Of a stretch of 64,000 nucleotides of DNA, positions 48,924 to 60,286 are shown piece after piece (within the stretch, counting starts at the first letter, position 1; each line of letters opens with the position of its first letter). The translations under genes and the position numbers were made by a program. The stretch comes from Silene conica (Eukaryota > Streptophyta > Magnoliopsida > Caryophyllales > Caryophyllaceae). The stretch covers positions 36,590,530 through 36,654,529 of the forward strand of contig CM055319.2 of the NCBI GenBank assembly GCA_029255685.2, read 5' to 3'. The notes beneath the pieces are model-generated. The model was not told the origin of the DNA. It saw only the letters and a list, made by a program, of their open reading frames with translations, and did not search any database.

Positions 48924-49006
48924 ACCCCGGGAATTAAGCCGAGGGAGAGCCGGTTTCCCTTTCGGTTGCCCGACCGGGGGGTCTCTATCCTCACTCTATT
49001 CCCGAA
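48924..49006 (-). repeat. GYAA-hairpin domain, D copy 2
   Basis: The RNA-strand hairpin is TCGG-GCAA-CCGA. Outer arms are CGGGAAT and ATTCCCG, against TTCGGAAA/TTTCCGAA in A. Confidence 0.65.
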
Positions 49007-49128
49007 CCCAATATGGTGCCGCCCGAACCTCGGGGATCTCAAACAAGCATACGAAGCATACGAAAAAGGAATCAATACAATCCGACTTGAAAATCAAAAG
49101 TTATAAGCAAATAACACAATCAGGGGCT

Positions 49129-49440
49129 CTCAGCCGGTTGGCCACAGGCGGCCGGTCAACCGGCTGAGAGTCCTTTTTACTCTCATGCCAATTAACAACA
49201 AATACAACATAGAGAGTCTCCCAGCCGGCCGGCCGGCTGCCGGTCCACCGGCTGGGGACTCTTTTCCTTTCCCTTCTCGCAAACGCCTCACAAAGAAAAC
49301 ATAAGGGACTCCCAGCCGGCCGGCCGGCTGCCGGTCCACCGGCTGGGAACCCATTTCCCAATTTTTTCCTAAAATCGACAATATACAAAGGGGACTCTGA
49401 GCCGGCCGACCGGCTGCCGGTCAGCCTGCCGGCTCAGAGC
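49129..49440. repeat. GC-rich hairpin cluster in D
   Basis: Four palindromes: CTCAGCCGGTTG/CAACCGGCTGAG (49129-49168), CCAGCCGG/CCGGCTGG (49221-49256 and 49312-49347) and CTGAGCCGGC/GCCGGCTCAG (49397-49437). It occupies the same position as the C cluster. Confidence 0.8.
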
Positions 49441-50442
49441 CTTTGCTCGCAAAACTCGCCAACTTCGCCAATTCCAACCCTTTCAATACTTTACAATTCC
49501 GACTCAAACATGTTTCTAAGCAACGATTCCACATTTCCAGCATGTATACCACATCAAATACACATGAAAACATGTATACAAACAATCATTTCGCGTCTTA
49601 ACAACAAAATCACAAATTAAACCGGTCTTAACATGTATACCCTTAAATCCACTTTCTCATCAAATTCTTCCTCAAATCATCACCAAAATCAGTTTGTAAG
49701 ACAATACAAGAACATTAAGAACTCAAGGATTAAACTGACATTCATCAAACACAACCAAAATCACATAAAGTGCTAATTTAGACAAAAGGCCGAGTTTCTC
49801 ATTATCGTCACCTTCACTCCGCGAATGCTCCGGTTTACTCTTCAAGGATCACAAGTTCTTCCTCCGGATTGTTACAAGCACCACCTTCAAGCACAAAAAC
49901 ACGGATTAAAGGGTAATTTCGTGATTAGGGAAAAACAGCCCCGAAATGAAGTTTCACGAAATTGAAAATGAAAGTGACAGAAAGATCATAAATCTCGCAA
50001 GGATTCCGAATATGTAACTTTTACCTTGATACGAGTTCGGGAAGGCCTCGAGATGATGATTTAAAGCTTGAGAAATGAGATGAAAATGGTGTTTGGAGTT
50101 TTAACAGTGAAATGAAATATGGGGAGGAGTTTGTGTCGATGGAAGCTTCCTTTTGAGGGTTTTAAGTTGCCCTTTAAGAACTTGAGTCGGGTTTGCTTTA
50201 TTTAAGTGAAACGGAAATGTGAGACGGGTTGATATTAAATAACCAAGGCATCTTAAGCTTAAATGGTTTTTAAGACGAGCTTAACGGAAATCTTAAAAAC
50301 GTAAATTACAATTATTATTAAATTATTATTAAATTCCGTAAATTACTTTATTTTAATAAGATATTCCTTTAGAAAAATACGGGATGTTACATTTTTAGTA
50401 CTTTGAATGTTTTAATTTTCCGCTTTCGCGAGGGGTTTTACA

Positions 50443-50890
50443 AAGTGACTCGACTCCAACAACCATAGGTCAACCAAGTGACTCTACAAACAAGAGATAG
50501 TTCACCAAGTGACTCGACTCCAACAACTATAGATCAACCAAGTGACTCTACAAACAAGAGATAGGTCACCAAGTGACTCGACTCCAACAACTATAGGCCA
50601 ACCAAGTGACTCTACAAACGAGCTAGGTCAACCAATTGACTCTACTCCAACAACTATAGGTCAACCAAGTGACTCTACAAACAAGAGATAGGTCACCAAG
50701 TGACTCTACTCCAACAACTATAGGTCGACAATCGACTCAACTAGACTGGTCGACAATCGACTCGGCTAGACCACTATGAGCAGGCCGACAATCGGCTCAT
50801 CTATATACTACGACATTCCAAATCTCAGACTATACAACCCCCTGGTAGGACGACGACAATCGACTGTCCTAGTCTAAACCTGGCCAGACT
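50443..50890. repeat. A LTR 3 minisatellite, continued after C
   Basis: Colinear with 10428-10870. The first unit was cut at 15011-15032 by the insertion of C. Confidence 0.75.
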
Positions 50891-51218
50891 CTCGGAGCGC
50901 AAACGAATTACGATCCCTGATTCGACAAGTGCACAAGGCACCCCCAAGACCCGAACTAGCTAGGAACGAGATATGCCCGAAGGCAGGCAGACAATGTAAG
51001 ACTTGACCGTGAGACCAAGTCACTACGGCCAACCAGCTACACAATGCTATCAGGTGAGAACTCGAGTACTATAGCAGCGCACAGCAGGTTACACAATTCC
51101 CAATATGTCATCTCAAAGATGTACAACAACTCAAACTCGATGTACAACAACTCAAACTCGAATGACAATCATTTCGTATATATCTCATTACCAAACATCC
51201 ATTCAACACTGTGCCGAC

Positions 51219-51302
51219 TTCGGAAACTAATTTGAGGTGAGAGCCGGTTTCCCTTCCGGTTGCCCGGCCGGGGGGGTCTTTCTCCTCAAATCCATTTCCG
51301 AA
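51219..51302 (-). repeat. GYAA-hairpin domain, A LTR 3 copy 2
   Basis: Nearly identical to 11196-11278, with the RNA-strand hairpin CCGG-GCAA-CCGG. Confidence 0.65.
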
Positions 51303-52462
51303 CCCAACACGAGTGTCGTCCAATTTTTGGGACTTCAAACAAGCATACAATTCATATTATATAACGTATATTCTTTACGGAAATCATTACGCATATAAAA
51401 TAACAAAAGAATCGTAAATTAAATATATAGTTCATTCGAAAAAAGAGTAACAAAAACTGATTTAACATTTTATATTATATCCTCATATTTTCTATATAAA
51501 ATTAACAAGTGAGAAATTAATATAACAAGTCGTATTTTAATTATTCGGGAAACCGATTAACTATTTAATCATTTAGACATGCTTCTTAAAATAAAAATTG
51601 TAACCCATTACTAAAGTGTAAACAATCCTAACGTATATTATTTAAACGTAAACAAGCTAGCAAGCACATACGTAAACTAAATAATTCGAGTAGGCTAGGA
51701 AGCACGTACGTAAAATAATTATAAGATAATCAAAACATTACTAAATAATAATAATACGTACATAGGGTAGTAGTAATATAATAATTAATGTATTAGTATG
51801 TAGTTGTAGTACGTAGCAACAAGCCGCAACAATTCATATAAAATAAATCAAATCACGTGAGTAGAAGATATATGATGTAGTACTCCGTACATAGGAACAA
51901 GAAGCAATAGTAGCGAGAGATCACAGCTAGTAACATCAACAAGGCAGCAGTAAAGCTTAACCAACATCAACAACAGGAACCCACATTAGCACAACAATTG
52001 TGTATAACAATAACAGATCAACAGTAGGCAGAAAACATAGCATCAGATTACAGTAGTTTAAGGAGTGCAGAAAACAACAATAGTAACGCATCAAAACGAT
52101 CACCAAACAACGGCAAAACTGGTCGCTGCAGCATCCCATTACTAGACTGTCGTGCAACAGCAACAATGTGACAATAATTGCAGCTAGACGCCCGCACAAC
52201 AACAAGAAAGAAAGAAAAGCAGAAGCACCAATGCAGGAAATGAACTGAGGGCAACAATTAGTAGCATATAATTCATACGAAAATAAAAATAGCAGCGAGA
52301 CAGTAGCAGGCCAACAGAACTGGCAGTAGTAATTTAAACCATAGTGCACAGCAGAAAATCACGAAAGTTGCAGTAGCATCAACAATAAAAAATAGCAGCA
52401 GCTATAGAGCAACATTAACGAATGATAATAACAAGTAGCAACCCAGCAGTAATAGTAGTAGT

Positions 52463-54054
52463 TGATGCCCGTCGTTGAGGGTACCAAAGATAAATTTATA
52501 ATTCCTAACTTTAACAATAGATAGTGAAAGTCAGGGTCGAACCACAAGGAGGTGGGGAATGTTTATTGTTTGATGTTTAATGTTTAAGGTATCAATTTTA
52601 TAGGGTTGATTGATTGTTTACTAAACCTAAAGCAAGGAATAAAATAAAATAAGTAATTAAAGACGAGAATAAAATTATAATAAAAGGGATGCTAGGATGT
52701 TTGGGTAATAAATAGCTAAGGTAAAATAAATCCTAAGGTCAACATGTATTGCAGTCGCGTAAGGGGGTGTAACATAACTTTTTAGGTCTATGCTACCTAA
52801 TAGCTCCTTTCGGCCTATGCTATTAGTTCCTAGGTCTCACAATTATTGGGTGTCAACAATAAGGGTGATTCCTAAATCCCAGGTCACATACCTTTCAGCC
52901 TTGAGTGACCTATCCGTCTTAAGGTGTAAACCAATGCCCTTCCCGTATCTTTCAATCTTGGGTAGGTCATTACTAACATCCTACAAGTCTCCTTATGGTC
53001 TCATTGCAGGATATTATAATTGACAAGAAAAGACGAAATAAGAATACATACGCGAGTGGTCGACCGACCAGCTACTCCAGTCGGCCGACCACGACCTCGG
53101 TCGACCGACCAGCTATTCCGGTCGGCCGACCGTGGTCCTGCTACAGGTCGGTCTTTCGAATTTTAATTACCTACGCATATTTATCCCCTACATCCTAACA
53201 TAAGAAAATTAGCTACTCATGATTACTGGAACAATAATAAAAACGAGATTTGATATGGAAAACATGGTGAACGATAATCTAAACATGCAAGAATTAATAA
53301 AGCTTGGGATTCTAACTTAAACCGGATGCGATAAAAATAAAAACAATAATAAAACTAGATTAAAAGAATAATTACCGGAAATAGGATTAAGGCAGAAAAG
53401 GAACAAACTTTATTGATGAATGTTGAAAGATTGAAGAACAAACTAAAAGTGTTGAGAATTATTGAAAGATTGTAATTGAACTAAAGACTAAATAAAACTC
53501 TCTAAATAAGACTTGATACTAAAAGATTCGATAGAGGAAAAGATGTATAACCCTAATCACAAGATTTGTTTATATAGGGTAAAAACTAAGAGTTTCCTTA
53601 TAATTCTAATTCTACTTTATTTCCGAAAAAGAATCGCATGGGCTTCGTTCTGGTCGGCCGACCCGTTTGGCTGGTCGGTCGACCGCTTCTTGCTGGACTT
53701 CTCTTATTTCCGGCCTTTCTTGGAAATTGGGCTTTATGAAAATCAGGCCTGGTCGGCCGACCCGTTTAACTGGTCGGTCGACCGCTTCTGTACGGAAATC
53801 TTCGGATTTTCTTCTGTTTTGACTCTTGGTACTTGATTTTGACTCCAGTTGACTTTCCATTTATTCCTTAATTAAGCAAAAGACTTGAGGATACGAATTT
53901 GGTGCCAAATCGTCTCTTTTCCGCATAAATCTGCAAAAGTGCATAAAAATACGAAAGTACACAATTTGTGGGAAATAAAGGCTAAAACATAGTAAATGAG
54001 CGACCAAATACGTGTAAAAATAGATGTAAAACATCATAAAATAGACACGTATCA
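52463..54054 (-). mobile_element. E 3' LTR
   Basis: On minus, CCTATATAAA (53568-53577) is a likely TATA box. Four GC-rich hairpins lie at 53057-53092, 53098-53132, 53652-53684 and 53750-53784. Confidence 0.92.
53057..53784. repeat. GGTCGRCCGACC hairpin pairs in the E LTR
   Basis: Each pair is GGTCGACCGACC (or GGTCGGCCGACC), a 7-10 nt spacer, then GGTCGGCCGACC or GGTCGGTCGACC, giving stems of about 12 bp. The pairs repeat in the other LTR (57774-58501) and in the interior (54711-54743, 55763-55798, 55836-55870). Confidence 0.8.
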
Positions 54055-54092
54055 AATTCCCCAAACCAAACCCTTGCTTGCCCTCAAGCAAG
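54055..54092 (-). promoter_or_regulatory. E polypurine tract and perfect hairpin
   Basis: The minus-strand PPT GGTTTGGGGAATT adjoins the LTR. Next to it lie CTTGCTTG (54073-54080), loop CCCT, CAAGCAAG (54085-54092). Confidence 0.75.
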
Positions 54093-56086
54093 AAATAGAC
54101 TCGATCTTAACTAATGGAACGATTTCAATCTCAGAGCGAAATTTACATGTTAGCCTAAACTAATGTCAAGTACAAAATGAGAAAGCATTTAAATCATGCA
54201 AACGAGTTACGGTGTTGTCAGATTTGCAAATAAAGAAACTATAGAGACTTATACCATGGACTCTCGCGGTACGCTCGAGACACTCATGAAGCAAAGGGTG
54301 AGTATATGTAAAAGATAGAAAGAAGTAATTTTGTAGAGACACTCACCTAACTGCGACCCATGAAAACATGCCTGCAATCTAACATGAACAGGAATTCTAC
54401 AACTTTGTATAACAATCTCATTTAAGTGACCTAGATACATGCAAATGAGGTACGAAAGGTACGTGAGGTTAAAGGTAAAAGTGGTTAAGATGTTTTTGGA
54501 TTTGTGGGGTTAGTAGCCAAGCTAGTAAAACCGATTCCCAACAACATATTTCACAACTTTTTTGATATTAAGAAAGTGCTCTTTTGTAGCACAACTCTCA
54601 CATTTGAATATAAGAAAGGACTCCCAAATATTTTTGAATGAAGTACGGGAGTGATAACATATAAAAGAAAGGGATTTTGGAACGAAAAAATTTTTCTGAT
54701 GGTGTCAGGCGGTCGACCGACCTATAGATGTGGTCGGTCGACTGTCGTCTGCATTTTCCGGATTTTTTTTTCGTTTTTCTTTTTTTTCTTTCTTTCTTTT
54801 CTGAATTTTTTTTTCTGTTCTTGTTCTTTTCTTTCTTTTCTCTTTTTGCTCATGATAGCATACAAACCAAGATGCCTCAAAAAATAAACCAAAGACCACA
54901 AATACTAGCTTGGAAGGGTAGGCTAAGTATGGGATGTAGTTTTGGGGGAATAAAAAGGCAATTGTGGCTATGTGAAGCTTATGGGTAAATATGAGAAAAG
55001 GGATCCCAAATGCACGTATCAAGACTCACAAAATGAGAAAGTAAAACAAGTATATAGCAATTCAAGCTCATGTTTATGCATATTGATGTAACATGTTCCA
55101 AGGGGAGTACTACTCACATCCTAGACAACTGGTTTAAGAATGAAACCAGGAAATAAGCTCTAAACCTTAGAATGTATAGTAGGCTGCCAAGGTATAAGTC
55201 AAGTCTCAAGATATGCAAGTTGATAAAAACTCGTAGATATGCGAAAGACTCTCATACTAAAACAAGTTGACAAGGCAAGGTAAAGGCATAGATAAGTAAG
55301 ATAGCTAAATCATCCTTGAAATACTCTCGTTCCGACTCGACCTATATGCTAAAATAAACGTGCATTTTTTGGAGTTTTTGAATTTTTTCATTTTTTTTTA
55401 TTTTTTTTTTGGATTTTTGTATATATAAGGAAAATAAAGAAAAGAACGATGCAAGACAGAAATGCAATAAACGTGTGACAAAATGCAATGCATGTGACAC
55501 GAAACCATTCCCCAAACCAACCCGCACAATGTCCCCATTGTGCATTAGCCTAAGTAAAGGTTTCACAAAATTAAAAGACAAATGCAAGTAAAATAAAAAC
55601 TAAGGGAAAACTGGAAAGAACTCACTGGGTTATTAGATGTATGAGAAAAACCTCCCCAAACCAGCGTAAGCTGGGAGGTTTTGGTGGCTAGCAGTGCCAC
55701 TCAAGTACCAAAGATGGTTGCACGATTTCCGAGGAAGAAACGAACTGACTGCGACGAACAGGTAGGTCGACCGAGCCTTATAGTAGGTCGACCGACCTTC
55801 CTGCAGACTACAGGAATTCTAGCGATACAGCGACTAGGTCGATCGACTCGTGTATCTGGTCGGTCGACCCCTCTGTGTCCCAGCGGTCTTCTTCCTTCGT
55901 AGAACCTGAAAAGGCAATAAATATGCGCCCAACAAATGCGCGAGATCCCAGAAACAAGTCCAAAAAGTCTTAACTACGCAAACACAAAAAAGTTGTCCTA
56001 AAAACTTAAAGAAAGCAAGCTAGAAAGTCTTAGCAAAACAAAAAAAAAATGTCTTAAGAAAAACAGAAACGGGCAAAAAGAAGAAG
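54093..56086 (-). mobile_element. E interior 3' of gag, non-coding
   Basis: About 2 kb with T-rich runs (54766-54850, 55360-55420) and three GC-rich hairpin pairs. No protease, RT or integrase pattern is found in any frame. Confidence 0.7.
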
Positions 56087-57139
56087 TCATCCGCGAAGGA
56101 TTCGGCGTTTCTTTGACCAAGGGCTCTGACTACAGGCTACTCCTTCAGCTATGGTGATTTGGGTAGATGAGTTTCTCTCCACCATGTAGATGGGTGGGTC
56201 ATCATCCACAGCTTTAGCCATCCATCTCCCGGAGTTGTCGACTCCCAAGTCGTGGGTCGACACCTTCCTGGGTTTCTTCTTCTTAGGGCTCTTTTCTTTA
56301 GCCAAATGATCACTTGCTTGAGTGACCTCGTTCTCTACATCATTTGATCGAGTAAGTGGTACTACTCGATCGAGAACATCTTTCTTTCTACCGCCTATAG
56401 ACTCTGCCACTAGAGTTGCAATTTCTGGAGCATCCAAATTAGCCTCCTGAGCAAGAGATTCACCTGCACATGCCTCAAAACACATCAAAGCCTCCGAAGG
56501 ATCCTTTGTGAAGGATCCTTGTACATAACATTCACTAATATTATTAAAAACATCAGGAATGTCAGAAAATGAATCCTGCAAAAAACAAGGTTCATCAACC
56601 GAAGGTTCAAACATGTCAGGAACATGTTCATCACTAACACCTACAGAAATAGGTTGGTCAGTCAAGGGGTAAATTTCTAACTCATCATCTGTATCTAAAT
56701 CCGAGTCAGTATCATCAACGGGGAGGGAAAGGGAATCAAGTAACCTATCATACTCATCCTTAAGAATGAGCGACTCATCAGTAATGGGCGCGATAGGATC
56801 ACACTCAACAGGAATATCCGGGTTACTAATATTAAAACCCTCATACCTCTCCGTATCTTCGCTGGCTCGGATTAGGTGCTTTAGAAGCTCCCATTGCTTC
56901 TCACAGGGTAGGTCTAAAAATTCCCATCCACAATTTCTCTCAATCTCGATCAAGGTCTTACCAGTGACTCCATCATAAAAGATACGACAAACCTCCCCAA
57001 TACTAACAGGATAGTCAGACTGAGTAAGGAAATAGGTTATTCTACTACAATAGATATGCAATGGTTCATGCTCGAGTTGTGGGAAAGGTGCGATGGTCAT
57101 GACAGCGAAAGAAAAAGGCAAAACATAAACAAAAAACAA
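56087..57139 (-). CDS. E Gag-like protein, 350 aa
   Basis: The N-terminal third matches the Ty3 retrotransposon gag domain (EPLHIYCSRITYFLTQ, VCRIFYDGVTGKTLIEIE, FLDLPCEKQWELLKHL). The middle is acidic and low-complexity (DDTDSDLDTDDELE). The C-terminus is basic, with KEKSPKKKKPRK and SKKRRILRG. There is no zinc knuckle and no pol. The start could be 57139 or the in-frame Met at 57100, whose product begins MTIAPFPQLEHEP like relatives; the N-terminal extension is hydrophobic. The frame is intact, so the element may supply its own capsid fragment while borrowing pol functions. That role is inference. Confidence 0.8.
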   Translation of the reverse strand: MFFVYVLPFSFAVMTIAPFPQLEHEPLHIYCSRITYFLTQSDYPVSIGEVCRIFYDGVTGKTLIEIERNCGWEFLDLPCEKQWELLKHLIRASEDTERYEGFNISNPDIPVECDPIAPITDESLILKDEYDRLLDSLSLPVDDTDSDLDTDDELEIYPLTDQPISVGVSDEHVPDMFEPSVDEPCFLQDSFSDIPDVFNNISECYVQGSFTKDPSEALMCFEACAGESLAQEANLDAPEIATLVAESIGGRKKDVLDRVVPLTRSNDVENEVTQASDHLAKEKSPKKKKPRKVSTHDLGVDNSGRWMAKAVDDDPPIYMVERNSSTQITIAEGVACSQSPWSKKRRILRG

Positions 57140-57147
57140 TAAACACT

Positions 57148-57186
57148 GGCATCACCTCCCCGGCAACGGCGCCAAAATTTGATGCC
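57148..57186 (-). promoter_or_regulatory. E primer binding site inside a 7-bp stem
   Basis: GGCATCA (57148-57154) is complementary to TGATGCC at the LTR edge (57180-57186). The 25 bases between hold the primer site GGCGCCGTTGCCGGGG. The layout resembles a U5-PBS stem. Confidence 0.65.
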
Positions 57187-58771
57187 CGTCGTTGAGGGTA
57201 CCAAAGATAAATTTATAATTCCTAACTTTAACAATAGATAGTGAAAGTCAGGGTCGAACCACAAGGAGGTGGGGAATGTTTATTGTTTGATGTTTAATGT
57301 TTAAGGTAACAATTTTATAGGGTTGATTGATTGTTTACTAAACCTAAAGCAAGGAATAAAATAAAATAAGTAATTAAAGACGAGAATAAAATTATAATAA
57401 AAGGGATGCTAGGATGTTTGGGTAATAAATAGCTAAGGTAAAATAAATCCTAAGGTCAACATGTATTGCAGTCGCGTAAGGGGGTGTAACATAACTTTTT
57501 AGGTCTATGCTACCTAATAGCTCCTTTCGGCCTATGCTATTAGTTCCTAGGTCTCACAATTATTGGGTGTCAACAATAAGGGTGATTCCTAAATCCCAGG
57601 TCACATACCTTTCAGCCTTGAGTGACCTATCCGTCTTAAGGTGTAAACCAATGCCCTTCCCGTATCTTTCAATCTTGGGTAGGTCATTACTAACATCCTA
57701 CAAGTCTCCTTATGGTCTCATTGCAGGATATTATAATTGACAAGAAAAGACGAAATAAGAATACATACGCGAGTGGTCGACCGACCAGCTACTCCAGTCG
57801 GCCGACCACGACCTCGGTCGACCGACCAGCTATTCCGGTCGGCCGACCGTGGTCCTGCTACAGGTCGGTCTTTCGAATTTTAATTACCTACGCATATTTA
57901 TCCCCTACATCCTAACATAAGAAAAGTAGCTACTCATGATTACTGGAACAATAATAAAAACGAGATTTGATATGGAAAACATGGTGAACGATAATCTAAA
58001 CATGCAAGAATTAATAAAGCTTGGGATTCTAACTTAGACCGGATGCGATAAAAATAAAAACAATAATAAAACTAGATTAAAAGAATAATTACCGGAAATA
58101 GGATTAAGGCAGAAAAGGAACAAACGTTATTGATGAATGTTGAAAGATTGAAGAACAAACTAAAAGTGTTGAGAATTATTGAAAGATTGTAATTGAACTA
58201 AAGACTAAATAAAACTCTCTAAATAAGACTTGATACTAAAAGATTCGATAGAGGAAAAGATGTATAACCCTAATCACAAGATTTGTTTATATAGGGTAAA
58301 AACTAAGAGTTTCCTTATAATTCTAATTCTACTTTATTTCCGAAAAAGAATCGCATGGGCTTCGTTCTTGTCGGCCGACCCGTTTGGCTGGTCGGTCGAC
58401 CGCTTCTTGCTGGACTTCTCTTATTTCCGGCCTTTCTTGGAAATTGGGCTTTATGAAAATCAGGCCTGGTCGGCCGACCCGTTTAACTGGTCGGTCGACC
58501 GCTTCTGTACGGAAATCTTCGGATTTTCTTCTGTTTTGACTCTTGGTACTTGATTTTGACTCCAGTTGACTTTCCATTTATTCCTTAATTAAGCAAAAGA
58601 CTTGAGGATACGAATTTGGTGCCAAATCGTCTCTTTTCCGCATAAATCTGCAAAAGTGCATAAAAATACGAAAGTACACAATTTGTGGGAAATAAAGGCT
58701 AAAACATAGTAAATGAGCGACCAAATACGTGTAAAAATAGATGTAAAACATCATAAAATAGACACGTATCA
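57180..58771 (-). mobile_element. E 5' LTR
   Basis: 1592 bp, same length as the 3' LTR. The likely TATA box on minus is at about 58285-58294. Confidence 0.92.
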
Positions 58772-59644
58772 GTAGTAACGTAACAGCAGTAGAGCAACAA
58801 ACAGCACCTCAACCCATGATTTCACTTAACAGCCATTATCCTATGAACCAAACAATATAATCTCACCAAGTAATAACTCAAAATCATATTATACCCATTT
58901 CCCATTCTAAATATATGTGAATTTTAGAATGTAAACTACCCACAACTCATTAAACACAAAACCCACATTTAATTCACATAATCTACAAGAAAATCACATG
59001 TCCAATTAATTTAAGACAAAGGCCGAGCTTTTCTCATTATCGTCACCTTTACTTAGCAAAACCTTCGAGTTCCTCTTCAATAATCGCCAAGTCTTCTTCC
59101 GGGTTGACACGAGCACCACCTAACAACACCGGAAACCCCGTAAAGGACACGAAAATCGAGATAGGGCAGAACAGTCCAGAAATCGATCGAACCTAAATAT
59201 GAAATTGATTACCTTAAAACGACGGGGATGATCTCACGAATCCATAGGCGCAAGAATCGTTTCAATCGGGTAAGAAATGAAGATTTTATGAAGAGATTAG
59301 TGAATTGGGGATTTTTGTTTGTGAAGAACAAAGAAGACTGATATCTTATTTCTTTTTGGTGAACAAGAAATAAGGGGATGAGGAAAGGATTAGGAAGCTT
59401 CCTTCATCTATTTTCTTTTAAGTACAAAAGACATGAGACGGGTTTAAAAGAGATGTTCGGGAAAGCTTGATACGGAAATGCCAACGGAGTTATATAACAT
59501 ACATCTCAAGACTCAATAAAACTTGAGACTTGTTTACACGATATTTCTGAAACAAAAGTCACGAATTTAAATAAAATATTATTAAATACCGAAAAATACT
59601 TTAAAATCATTAAAATATTTTTTACGAAAATACGGGATGTTACA

Positions 59645-60286
59645 GTGATGGTACCGGTTTTGGGAAGGAGTAAATTAAGGTGTGTTTTGTGTTTTAAGAA
59701 CATAAAAACATAATCCTTAAAAGGATACCTTGTGAATTGAACCTATAGCCACCTATGTGCATAGGTAAGACAAAATGCTCCCTCTTGGCTTCCTTTTGTG
59801 TGTTTCACGCCAAAACCACAAGACAACCATCAAATGTGAAGTGGTTCACATATTATTGTTCATTCTAATTCCTTGGTAAGTTTTCTAGTGAAAAAAACAC
59901 TTCTAAAACCTCTAAAATTATTATTTCTTATAATATAATTAGATTATATTATCAATACTACAATATTTGTAGTATTCATACATTTATTTATTCTAATAAG
60001 AAGATTAGAATAAAGTTTAAGGAAAACCGTTTTAAGCACCTAGCTAGTTTTTGTCACGGTTTTAAGGGGTTGTTTTGGGTGCATCACAAAGGAGGTAATC
60101 TACCTTGATTACTTGGTTGGAAGATAAAACTAGCATGAGTTTGGACCGAATGTAAGGGCTCAAGCTTATGATTTCCGCATTTTATTTAGCATGCATAAGA
60201 TCTTAAAACCCTAATTAAACGAGTTAATTACCATATGATAATTAGTAAGACTAAATATTTGGGGCGTGTAAAACATGAACCTAACA
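59645..60286 (+). mobile_element. Fragment F: diverged B-like LTR, truncated
   Basis: The reverse complement of B's LTR aligns loosely along this stretch. Shared landmarks are TTCATTCTAATTCCTTGG, AAAACCTCT, TAAGGGGTTGT, AAAGGAGGTA, ATTTCCGCATT, GCATGCATAAGATC and GACTAAATATTTGG. It ends CCTAACA at 60286, where the satellite begins. The left part was cut off by complex A. Confidence 0.65.

Larger units (their letters stand above)
47625..50391 (-). mobile_element. Solo LTR D, inserted in C
   Basis: 2767 bp from TGTAAAACCCC to GGATGTTACA (plus-strand view), flanked by TTTTT on both sides (47620-47624, 50392-50396). No internal region, primer site or PPT is present, so it is a solo LTR, related to A and C and opposite to C. 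It carries the same module order as C. Confidence 0.87.
15033..50442 (+). mobile_element. Solo LTR C, interrupted by G and D
   Basis: It starts TGTAACATCCC at 15033 and ends GGGGTTTTACA at 50442, flanked by AAGTG on both sides (15028-15032, 50443-50447) inside A's minisatellite. Own pieces are 15033-16564, 46277-47624 and 50397-50442, about 2.9 kb. No primer site or internal region is present, so it is a solo LTR of a family related to A in the opposite orientation. It has a GC-rich hairpin cluster, then two GYAA domains around a stem-loop array. Confidence 0.85.
52463..58771 (-). mobile_element. Element E: gag-only LTR retrotransposon (TR-GAG-like, Athila/Tat type)
   Basis: Two 1592-bp LTRs (52463-54054, 57180-58771) begin TGATGCCCGTCG and end CACGTATCA, flanked by perfect GTAGT duplications (52458-52462, 58772-58776). 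The minus-strand primer site TTTTGGCGCCGTTGCCGGGG is typical of Athila/Tat-type Ty3 elements. The 3125-bp interior has one gag-like frame and no pol. By eye about five LTR substitutions (0.3%). Confidence 0.92.
1..59644 (-). mobile_element. Complex A: tandem LTR-internal-LTR-internal-LTR retroelement, interrupted by B, C and E
   Basis: Three LTR copies and two internal regions alternate in one orientation: LTR to 404, internal 405-1417, LTR 1418-13306, internal 13307-14324, LTR 14325-59644. Read on the minus strand each LTR starts TGTAACATCCC and ends GGGGTTTTACA. With insertions removed the two complete LTRs are about 3566 and 3591 bp, while the internals are 1013 and 1018 bp. The first internal has a clear tRNA-Met-type primer site. 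No gag or pol is visible, so this is a non-autonomous Ty3-type element. The left end lies outside the window. The tandem form suggests unequal recombination between LTRs; that is inference. Confidence 0.8.
14325..59644 (-). mobile_element. A LTR copy 3, split by C and E
   Basis: The LTR is in three pieces, 14325-15032, 50448-52462 and 58777-59644, together about 3591 bp and colinear with A LTR 2. It ends in GATGTTACA at 59644. GTGAT at 59645 would be the outer target duplication, but its partner is outside the window. Confidence 0.8.

Noticed and set aside
54705-55022. 105-codon Lys-rich minus-strand open frame in E
   Set aside because: It reads through T-rich runs; low complexity only.
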